This document shows, piece after piece, positions 56,726-64,000 of a stretch of DNA of 64,000 nucleotides. The position numbers and the translations under genes are program-made. Origin of the DNA: Bacteroidota bacterium (GTDB lineage Bacteria; Bacteroidota; Bacteroidia; Bacteroidales; VadinHA17). Location: contig JAKPOU010000065.1 in the NCBI GenBank assembly GCA_029547705.1, positions 22,912-86,911 of the forward strand, in the 5' to 3' direction. The notes under the pieces are model-generated. The model was not told where the DNA came from and made no database searches. It worked only from the letters and a program-made list of their open reading frames with translations. Numbering within the stretch: the stretch's first letter is position 1; every line of letters begins with the position of its first letter.

Positions 56726-58609
56726 TTATCCACCGGTTCTTAACAGAACAATCTTCTCCCTGTCAGCTTTCGCTATTGTATTTATAAATGTCCTGAAGCT
56801 GCTATATTTTTCTGCACTTATATCAGACTCATTTAATTCAAATATTCTTCTGAATATCAATACTTGATATTCCTTTTCGAATTTGCAGACAAATCTGCCG
56901 AATTCATTTTCGATATCAATATCCGGAGGCATATATTCAACAACATAATTCTCCGGAATGTTGTATACAATGGAATCAGATGTAACCGAGGCCAATACTA
57001 CTTTAAGGTGCACGGGTTTCTCCTGAAAATAATCCTGTACTGAAATCACAGGATTGAAGTACATCCTTGAAGCATCAGAAGTACTGAAATTTTTTATTGC
57101 AAGCTGACATTCAAGTTCTGCTGATGGATTTTCCGTCTTTCTTTCAGAATATTTAACCCCTGATATATCAAGGTCATTGAACCGCATGCCTGAGTAGAGG
57201 GAACGTTTGATTTCATCCTCCGACTGCATGGCATATCTGAATGTCGCCGATTCATAGTGATGTCCTGAATAAATACTGGACATTCTTCCTGATGATACTC
57301 CCTGTGTACTGATGGAAAAATTACCTTCCCTGCGAATAAGATTCTGTTCCTTTTTAAAAGAAGGAGTCTTGGCCATTATACCACCTTCAGGAGTTATCAG
57401 AAGAGCATTCTTATTGGAAGTGCTGCTGCTCAAATAATTAAACGGATAAGTCTGACTGGTGCATTCCAGCCATATTGTATCTTCGGCCTGAGGCACACAC
57501 AATATTGCATGGTTAAACTGATTGTTGACAAAATCTTTGTTTATATCAGATACTGAACTTTGCCTTACAAGAGTATAAAACGATTTAATACCGGCTGCCT
57601 TCAGAAGTGAATAGGTATAATTGACCAGGGCCTTGCAATCACCGAATCCGTTCCGGGCAACAGCTGAAGCTTCAGCTGTACGGTAACCCCCTATTCCAAT
57701 CTGAATTGAAACATACCTGGTTTTTAATTGCATATACTCATAAATCCGTTTTATCTTTTCCCGGGTTCCCTGCTCTTCTGAAACAAGTTTTCGGACGATG
57801 TCAATCTCTGACTGTGGAAGTTCATCCCTGTCCCTGTTTATTTCATATACCCAGTTGCCGAATTCCTTCCATGAACGCATTGATCCCCTGAATCCGGCAT
57901 ATTCAAAATCTAGGGGGGCTGCATTAACTGAGGGTATATGATAAACCGGCCGGATGGAGACATCCCGGCTTTCATATGCCGGAATATTTTCTTCCTGCCA
58001 GGTATAAATCTTTTTATTATCCAGTATCACCGAATCCACAGGATTCTTCAGATACTCATCATAATACCTCAGTTTCATTCCTGATGGAACAACATACTGT
58101 ATACCTGATTTCTGAACAGATACATCCGGAGCATCCTGAAAATTCCACGAAGGGTAGTTTAACAGACTGGAAAAAGTAATTTCATATTCATATTCAATGG
58201 TATAGGGATATTTATATATCGGGAAATAGAGCAGCTTGATCCTGTCGTCCGAATAAAATGTCCCGCCGCTTATTGCACTTATGTCAAAAACATCCGAAGG
58301 TCCGAGTGCTTCGGCAATGTTACCTTTCTGATCATATATCATCCCTCTGATACCGCTTACTTTTGAGTATTTGTCATACATAATCTGCAAAAGTCTGTAA
58401 GCGGTTGCATTTTCATTGAGAAGTGTGACTGCCTTTTTGATCTTCATTACAGCATTGCCCGGTCCTTTTATGGTAAAGAGACACTGTTCAGTTCTGACAA
58501 CTGCACTGGCTCTGTTTTTCAGATTATCAGGAATGGAATCGAAGGAATAAAGCTGGGAAAATACATTGGATGTAATTGCAGCCATCAATATGGTTAACAG
58601 GTATTTCAT
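56726..58609 (-). CDS. DUF3857 and transglutaminase-like exported protein with intact catalytic Cys
   Basis: A 627-residue protein with a signal peptide (about 1-19). An N-terminal DUF3857 beta domain (YTIEYEYEITFSSLLNYPSWNFQD region) is followed by a transglutaminase-like domain with GFGDCKALVNYTYSLLKAAG (Cys 325) and FNHAILCV (His 367). The third position reads IWLECTS (Glu 382) where the family usually has Asp. The C-terminal part is beta-rich. It is probably periplasmic. It follows the paralogue at 58616 by 6 bases in a three-gene operon. Confidence 0.8.
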   Translation of the reverse strand: MKYLLTILMAAITSNVFSQLYSFDSIPDNLKNRASAVVRTEQCLFTIKGPGNAVMKIKKAVTLLNENATAYRLLQIMYDKYSKVSGIRGMIYDQKGNIAEALGPSDVFDISAISGGTFYSDDRIKLLYFPIYKYPYTIEYEYEITFSSLLNYPSWNFQDAPDVSVQKSGIQYVVPSGMKLRYYDEYLKNPVDSVILDNKKIYTWQEENIPAYESRDVSIRPVYHIPSVNAAPLDFEYAGFRGSMRSWKEFGNWVYEINRDRDELPQSEIDIVRKLVSEEQGTREKIKRIYEYMQLKTRYVSIQIGIGGYRTAEASAVARNGFGDCKALVNYTYSLLKAAGIKSFYTLVRQSSVSDINKDFVNNQFNHAILCVPQAEDTIWLECTSQTYPFNYLSSSTSNKNALLITPEGGIMAKTPSFKKEQNLIRREGNFSISTQGVSSGRMSSIYSGHHYESATFRYAMQSEDEIKRSLYSGMRFNDLDISGVKYSERKTENPSAELECQLAIKNFSTSDASRMYFNPVISVQDYFQEKPVHLKVVLASVTSDSIVYNIPENYVVEYMPPDIDIENEFGRFVCKFEKEYQVLIFRRIFELNESDISAEKYSSFRTFINTIAKADREKIVLLRTGG

Positions 58610-58615
58610 TTTATA

Positions 58616-60583
58616 TCATTCTTCATTTTTGGACATCACAATCAATTCTGCCTGCTTTTGCAGAATCCCGGAATAATACTCCCTGATCCGGGAATATTCA
58701 GATGCTTCGAAGAATGTATTGTCAATTTTCAGATGAGCTGAAATCAGAATCTCATTGCCGCTGGTCTCACATCTGAATTCATAACTGCCATCCCCCTTCC
58801 CAAGACTTGTCACGGTGCCGGCAGGCTTTTCCACAACTGAATAGGTTGACGGCACAGTGATTTTCACAACAATCCTGTCCTCAACCGGAGCTCCGAAGTC
58901 TACGGGAAAATTACGTGTCTCCTGCCAGAAAGCGCTCTTTCCGGAAACTGCCGACAGGAATGGGTTAAAAAGGTAACTTTCCCCCGCTTTCTGTACCGCA
59001 TTTATAATGTTTATCTTTATTGTTTCAATCACATCCAGGTCCCGTGCTTCAAGGTTTTCAAGTGAGAAATCATTTATTTCCAACTCGGTATATGATGATT
59101 TCAAATGATCAAGATAGCCATCCTTTCCTTCAATCATTACCTGTTTCCTGATGTTATATGCACTGAAATCAGAATAATGTGTTTTAATCTCACCCGATAT
59201 ACAGGCATCATCATCCATTACAAGATTTATTACTGTGGAAGTGCCGTTCTTTTCACTGTTTTTCAGATCCACAAAACGTGAACTGTTACCTGCAATCAGT
59301 CTGCCTGCATTATTAAGGCATTCAAAAGGCAACACATTGAAAGGCCTTAGCGGATCGGTAGCATCCACAAGAAAATACTGACCGTCAGCATATACATAGG
59401 CCAGCACGTAATTAAACTGCCGTATCATTGCTGAGTAAGGGTTTATACTTCCGTTTGACCGTGTGCTGAGGATCACCGGATCAGCTTTTATACCGGCAAG
59501 CCTCAGCATGCCGATAAGCATGAGATTTATATCTGCAGAATTTCCTTTTTCCTTTAAATATATCTTTTTCAGCGGTGCAGATGTCATAAAATCTTCCACT
59601 CCATTCCAGAGTATCTTTCCGGAAATGAATTCATGGATCTTTTTTACTTTTTCAATATCGCCGCTAACACCGGAGGTTAGTTTCAGGGCATCTTTCTTCA
59701 GAAATCCTGTCTTTGCCATTGCCTGTCCGAAATCACTGCGCTTAAGAAGTTCGTCCGAAAGAGTTTCATATGTCGGATTTATTCGTTCCAGCGATGAACC
59801 AGGAAAACTAACAGCGGCAAGCTCAAAATTGATTTTGGTCAGACAGTCATTTTTGCTTTTTATATAGGGCTCTTCCCTGAAAGCAGGCATGTCTTCCACA
59901 TGATAAATATTAACGTTCGTTCTTACGTTTTGTTTGTGAAATACGGAAGTCCGGTAAGAAGGTGTGTTGACAACTGATAATGCAGATCCTGAAATAATTG
60001 TTTTGTAAATAAAATACTCCGGATAAGATACGGTTAACATGCTCTTTACAACAGGTATATCAGCCTGGAATTCCCACGGAACCAGAATGTTTACCGCATA
60101 ATTTTTCAGTAAAACAGTATAGGAATATTCCAGTACCGAGCCTTCGCGGACCTCAGGGAAATTGAACTTCAGGGTTTTTGTTCTTTTACTGGTATTGTCG
60201 ATTATGAAATCTTTTTTCGGTATTGAGGTTTCCAGTATTTCTCCGCTTCGGATATTGAATGTGGAGGCTCTGTAATTTTTAATTATATCCCTTGAGGAAA
60301 AAGGCAGTTCAATGTTTGCATAATCAAAACCCCTGCTGTTTACAATACGGATTTTCACATCCCTTACAAGTTCAACATAAAATTCATTGCCGTCGTATTT
60401 AAGAGATGCTGTACCTTCATCCGAAAGAATGATTGCATCAGCACCCGGATCAGGTTTGTAGGGTTTATTTTCAAGGTCTTCGAAACTGATCCGGCCAAAG
60501 GGTATTTTGTTCTGTGCCTGAAGAGTTACTACCGGAACGATTGAAAAAAAAATGATTAAAACCAGAAAATTAAACTTGTTCAT
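58616..60583 (-). CDS. DUF3857 and transglutaminase-like exported protein with degenerate catalytic site
   Basis: A 655-residue paralogue of the next gene with a signal peptide (1-24). It has a DUF3857 domain (LEYSYTVLLKNYAVNILVPWEFQ region) and a transglutaminase-like domain in which the catalytic Cys is Ser 349 (KGNSADINLMLIGMLRLAG) and the His is Tyr 392 (FNYVLAYV), while Asp 407 remains (FLVDATD). It is therefore probably not a classical transglutaminase or protease. It may bind peptide or partner the active paralogue 6 bases downstream; that is inference. Confidence 0.8.
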   Translation of the reverse strand: MNKFNFLVLIIFFSIVPVVTLQAQNKIPFGRISFEDLENKPYKPDPGADAIILSDEGTASLKYDGNEFYVELVRDVKIRIVNSRGFDYANIELPFSSRDIIKNYRASTFNIRSGEILETSIPKKDFIIDNTSKRTKTLKFNFPEVREGSVLEYSYTVLLKNYAVNILVPWEFQADIPVVKSMLTVSYPEYFIYKTIISGSALSVVNTPSYRTSVFHKQNVRTNVNIYHVEDMPAFREEPYIKSKNDCLTKINFELAAVSFPGSSLERINPTYETLSDELLKRSDFGQAMAKTGFLKKDALKLTSGVSGDIEKVKKIHEFISGKILWNGVEDFMTSAPLKKIYLKEKGNSADINLMLIGMLRLAGIKADPVILSTRSNGSINPYSAMIRQFNYVLAYVYADGQYFLVDATDPLRPFNVLPFECLNNAGRLIAGNSSRFVDLKNSEKNGTSTVINLVMDDDACISGEIKTHYSDFSAYNIRKQVMIEGKDGYLDHLKSSYTELEINDFSLENLEARDLDVIETIKINIINAVQKAGESYLFNPFLSAVSGKSAFWQETRNFPVDFGAPVEDRIVVKITVPSTYSVVEKPAGTVTSLGKGDGSYEFRCETSGNEILISAHLKIDNTFFEASEYSRIREYYSGILQKQAELIVMSKNEE

Positions 60584-60629
60584 ATATGTTAAAGATCTTT
60601 TTTATCTCAAGTTTCTTTTTGCCCGGCCA

Positions 60630-62630
60630 TTATTTTGTCTGTTTGTTTTTCCCTGAAGATTCCAAAACAAACGGCTGTTGCAGAAAAACATATCCATATC
60701 CTGCTATGCTTACCCACACCCTATGAGGAATATTTTCTTCTATTCCTTCAGGCACTCTGACAAGGATACGGGTGTTAGTAATTGAAATGATTTCAGCTTC
60801 TGTCTCTGTCATGGGATCTATTGTTGAGATGAAAATAACGCTAGTCTGAAAATCATCTATCAGGAGGTTTTCTCCTTCAATTGTAACAATGTCACCATAA
60901 TATCCGGTAAGAGGATAGATATTTGATACGACCGTTTTGATAATGGTAAATTTATCCCCGAACGTTGTGGTCTGCTCTCCTGACTGAACCGACAGTGCGA
61001 AGGTTTTACTGGTGGGATCTCCTCCTCCCGGAACTTCACATATAATTTCTGTTCTTGTCATGGATTGAACCGAGACTTCATGTGGGCCAAAAAAGACATG
61101 ATTATCATTTATATTATGTTCAAAGAAATTATTGCCTCTGATAGTAACCCGGGAACCTGGCGGGCCGGACAAAGGTGTAACTGATTCAATTAAAGGAGGC
61201 CTTAACAGGAAAGGTTCGGGGAAATAAAAAGTGGAACCCCAATCGTCCGCATCCATTTCCAAAACAGACTCACGGGTCCTCACCCACTGAGGAACAATAA
61301 CTTTAATAATATTTCCACCTGCCTGAACCGAAGTAATCTTCCCTTCATTACCTACGCCGAAACGAATGCTATTATATTCCGCCAACGGATGAAAACGACC
61401 CGTTAAAGTCAGTGTATCTCCCCAGGTTCCTTCTTTTGGTGAAAAGTCCGTGATTATCTTCTGTAACAGCTCAAATTTTTCCGGCGAAATAATTTCCATC
61501 AAATTATTTATCATTATTTTCACATCGTTGGCAATATAAAATAAATTCAGAGGAACAATTATCCCAAGTGCATCGGTATTTAATTTGACAACATTACAGT
61601 TCAGGCCGCCGAGAGTGACGCTGTAATCATTCCTTTCGGTCATGAGATTAATACCCGAAACGGTAATAGTATCCCCCCATTTTCCCTGCCGGGGGACAAA
61701 ACCGGTAATCTCCGGCAGCAGTACGGTTAAGGTTTCTGATACGGTAAAGACAGTTCCGTTTATTTTGACGCTGGCTTCATTTGCTGAAGTGATTATCCTT
61801 TCGGATACTTTGACAATAAGAGTGTCTTTTCTTTTTTCAGTAATGATACAATCCTGTCCGCCTATGTGTACTGAAAACTCAATATTTGCTGCATTAATAT
61901 TTTTTCCGGTTATAAAAATACTGTCCCCCCACCTTGAACTTAAAGGGTACATACCTGAAATCAAAGGTATTTTTATATTAAGTTCCTTCTTGTCGAACAA
62001 TGAAATATTACCGGAAACTTCAACTGAGATTCTGCCTTTTGTATCGGAAGCTTCACTTTTCACAATAGCAAAAACTGTAGAATCGGTTGATGAAATCACA
62101 TGGCAGACGGTCTGATTTATGCGTACAGTATTTTTTCCGGGGATGTATGAGAAGTTTTTTCCTCTGATTTTTAAAGTATCACCCCAGATTACGGTATCCG
62201 GTTTAAAACTTTGAATAATAGGTGCCAGGCTTCCCAGGCTGACAAATTTCACTGTCTTACCATATATAATATGTTTGTCTGTTACAATAAACGGTCTCAC
62301 AGTGTATTCGACTCCTTCCTCAAATGTTGATCTTACATCAGCTGTAAAAACACCCGGAGTGGTTACGCTCTTTTGAAATACTATCTTGTCTTCCGTCTCT
62401 ATCCTGGGATTCTGGCCCTGAGACCAGACAAAACCATATTCCCTTATTGTTTCGGTTCCAAGAGAATAGATGTCGGCACTGAATGTCGCACCCTTTTCGG
62501 ATATATTCGTCACCGGGAGAGTATTTACTCTCGGATATTCCCGGGGTACTGCCTTTTCTTCTTCACAATCGCTGAGTATTACAAGAAGTGAAAAAAACAG
62601 CAGGAAAAACAGAAAGTGGTTTATTTTCAT
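60630..62630 (-). CDS. Lipoprotein with six IPT/TIG domains
   Basis: A 666-residue surface-type lipoprotein (Cys 22 in ILSDC). A fibronectin-like N-terminal domain (EKGATFSADIYSLG, REYGFVWSQG) is followed by six IPT/TIG immunoglobulin-like repeats, each with a WGD or similar turn, for example VIWGDTLKIRGKNF, RWGDSIFITGKNI, KWGDTITVSGINL, TWGDTLTLTGRF, GSRVTIRGNNF and YYGDIVTIEGENL. Such chains in Bacteroidota often bind polysaccharide. No SusC, SusD or enzyme gene is beside it. It is first in the operon with the two DUF3857 genes. Confidence 0.85.
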   Translation of the reverse strand: MKINHFLFFLLFFSLLVILSDCEEEKAVPREYPRVNTLPVTNISEKGATFSADIYSLGTETIREYGFVWSQGQNPRIETEDKIVFQKSVTTPGVFTADVRSTFEEGVEYTVRPFIVTDKHIIYGKTVKFVSLGSLAPIIQSFKPDTVIWGDTLKIRGKNFSYIPGKNTVRINQTVCHVISSTDSTVFAIVKSEASDTKGRISVEVSGNISLFDKKELNIKIPLISGMYPLSSRWGDSIFITGKNINAANIEFSVHIGGQDCIITEKRKDTLIVKVSERIITSANEASVKINGTVFTVSETLTVLLPEITGFVPRQGKWGDTITVSGINLMTERNDYSVTLGGLNCNVVKLNTDALGIIVPLNLFYIANDVKIMINNLMEIISPEKFELLQKIITDFSPKEGTWGDTLTLTGRFHPLAEYNSIRFGVGNEGKITSVQAGGNIIKVIVPQWVRTRESVLEMDADDWGSTFYFPEPFLLRPPLIESVTPLSGPPGSRVTIRGNNFFEHNINDNHVFFGPHEVSVQSMTRTEIICEVPGGGDPTSKTFALSVQSGEQTTTFGDKFTIIKTVVSNIYPLTGYYGDIVTIEGENLLIDDFQTSVIFISTIDPMTETEAEIISITNTRILVRVPEGIEENIPHRVWVSIAGYGYVFLQQPFVLESSGKNKQTK

Positions 62631-62767
62631 TTAAATAGATCAGATTTTAAATTTTCCTGACATATTTTTCTGTTTATCACATAATATTAGCTGAATAATA
62701 TGGAAGAAACAAATAATGTCCGGTTTTATTCCTATTTTAGCTTAATATACTAAATTCTTAGCACCTG

Positions 62768-64000
62768 ATGCATCTCAAAAAAATTCTTATTTCCATTGTT
62801 ATTATCATTCTGATCCCCTACCCTGCCTTTGGTCAGAAAATATTCAGGGAAGGTTATATTGTCAAGCCCGGGGGTGAAATACTGAACGGCCTGTTAGAAT
62901 TCAGGCAAGGAAAGAAGGTCCCCTCTGTATGCACCTTCAAACGCTTTGAAATTGCCGTTCCGGTCAGATATAACCCGGGTGAAATCAGTGAATTCGGATA
63001 TCCTGGCGGAAACAGATATAAATCCATAGTGCTGGATAACAAAGAGACATTTGTTGAGGTACTGATTTCAGGGAATATTACTCTTTACAAGAAGGGATCG
63101 CGATATCTGCTTGAGAAATCAGGAAGAGGTATCACTGATGTTTCAGGCGGGAAAATAGTATTCATTGAAGGGAGTACCAGAAAAGAATTTACAGAACTAA
63201 GCTCCTTTCTGAAATATATCACGAAAGACATACCGGTTACTGTGAGGGATAAGGCAGAACCACACAAAGATCTTATTCCTGTTATAAGCGAATACAATAA
63301 AAAATCAGGAGAGGATTATATTGTGTCCGGCAGGGATCATTCAGTAAGCATGATTTACGGAAAATCCATAAGAGCCGGTATCAGGCTTAACAATTACGGT
63401 GTTCTGGCTGGACTTAATTCATATTCCCTTAACATCAGAAGCACATCAGAATTTTATACACCGGATCCGAAAGCCGCAATAACACCTGCATTCGGTGTGG
63501 CCTACGAGAGAATTCTGTCACGGTTAAACAATAAAATATCCCTGAGAACAGAAATGATTTTCCTTAAACAATCATTCTATTCATACAGTGAAACACCGGG
63601 GCAAACAACCATAATGAACAGGGATGATGCCTTTTTCGGATTCACCGGTATAAGGATACCATTGTTACTGCGATATCATTTGTCTTCTGCAGGCATCAGG
63701 CCCTATATCAGCGGAGGAATTGCCCTGACAGGATTTATTTCGAAAAAATATGTTCACATACAGGAAACAGAAACATACGGCAACATTATTCTCACTTCAG
63801 AAGATAGTGAATTAAAGAATCTGCCCGGCGAGATTACAGGACTGCTAGGAACAGGAATAAAAATTAAGATTATGCACGGCCTGGAAGCAGAAATTCAGGG
63901 AAGGATTGAAGTCGGACACGGATTATTGAATTCGGGAGCTGACAGAGAAAAACTAAAACAATATTCAGTACAGCCTTCTTTTTTGATAGGAATAAATTTT
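62768..64000 (+). CDS. Outer-membrane beta-barrel protein (3' end at window edge)
   Basis: An open frame of 411 codons running to the last base of the window. It starts with a signal peptide (MHLKKILISIVIIILIPYPAFGQ). The first half has a mixed-strand domain, and the second half alternates strands (AGIRLNNYGVLAGLNS, PAFGVAYERILSRL, GIKIKIMHGLEAEIQGRIEVGH), as in PorT-like or porin-like eight-stranded barrels. The last residues are Gly-Ile-Asn-Phe, and a C-terminal Phe is the usual end of such barrels, so probably only the stop codon is outside the window. It is divergent from the IPT/TIG operon. Confidence 0.75.
   Translation, partial: MHLKKILISIVIIILIPYPAFGQKIFREGYIVKPGGEILNGLLEFRQGKKVPSVCTFKRFEIAVPVRYNPGEISEFGYPGGNRYKSIVLDNKETFVEVLISGNITLYKKGSRYLLEKSGRGITDVSGGKIVFIEGSTRKEFTELSSFLKYITKDIPVTVRDKAEPHKDLIPVISEYNKKSGEDYIVSGRDHSVSMIYGKSIRAGIRLNNYGVLAGLNSYSLNIRSTSEFYTPDPKAAITPAFGVAYERILSRLNNKISLRTEMIFLKQSFYSYSETPGQTTIMNRDDAFFGFTGIRIPLLLRYHLSSAGIRPYISGGIALTGFISKKYVHIQETETYGNIILTSEDSELKNLPGEITGLLGTGIKIKIMHGLEAEIQGRIEVGHGLLNSGADREKLKQYSVQPSFLIGINF

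Overview
The window is a gene-dense chromosomal segment of a member of the Bacteroidota, probably Bacteroidales or a relative. It carries many envelope genes and lipoproteins typical of that phylum: an OstA/LptD-type protein, a GldI-like FKBP lipoprotein, a SecA of about 1100 residues, exbB-exbD-exbD-tonB, and an AmmeMemoRadiSam locus. Many genes are preceded by the Bacteroidota -7 element TAnnTTTG, often with no Shine-Dalgarno sequence. I see no tRNA, rRNA, CRISPR array, insertion sequence, integrase or phage gene. This is mostly core chromosome, and base use looks even by eye.

Layout. 1-2.9 kb: the end of rarA, a LolA-like exported protein, RNase P RNA (minus strand) and a QueA-family gene. 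2.9-9.8 kb: a small membrane protein, a PstS-like lipoprotein, a TPR protein, then exbB-exbD-exbD-tonB, closed by a strong terminator. 9.8-13 kb (minus): an SSS symporter with a small membrane partner, a terminator, then threonine aldolase. 13.1-16.9 kb: truA facing and overlapping aroE, which lies in a TPR-comA-aroE operon. 17-18.3 kb: an orphan hairpin terminator and a PD40 lipoprotein. 18.3-22.4 kb (minus): argS-ffh-folD. 22.6-31.6 kb (plus): a SiaC-like protein, the AmmeMemoRadiSam locus (MEMO-AMMECR1 fusion, membrane spermidine-synthase-like protein, radical SAM protein), ligA, a DUF6913-like protein and dapA.

31.6-37.5 kb (minus): secA, ferritin and dnaX. 37.6-38.8 kb: the rpsF-rpsR-rplI operon. 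38.9-44.4 kb: ridA with a decayed partial duplication, a degenerate tandem repeat, lptD, and a divergent amidase-mlaD pair. 44.4-47.3 kb: an AT-rich leader, dnaA and galK. 47.3-50.2 kb: a large secreted protein with a C-terminal SUMF1-like domain. 50.3-54.9 kb: a small lipoprotein, an MBL hydrolase, an RsmI-like methylase, an nrnA-gldI-like-FKBP operon, and ndk. 54.9-64 kb: a transglutaminase-like protein, a minus-strand operon of an IPT/TIG lipoprotein and two DUF3857 proteins, and an outer-membrane barrel cut by the window edge.

The points most worth a second look are four. The AmmeMemoRadiSam trio appears to be envelope-targeted. A run of ten A in dnaX is placed so that one slip would make a gamma-like short subunit. 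The DUF3857 pair has one apparently active and one dead transglutaminase site. RidA, LigA and the region beside lptD show local repeats and duplications. All calls rest on reading the sequence and recalled family knowledge; no database search was run.
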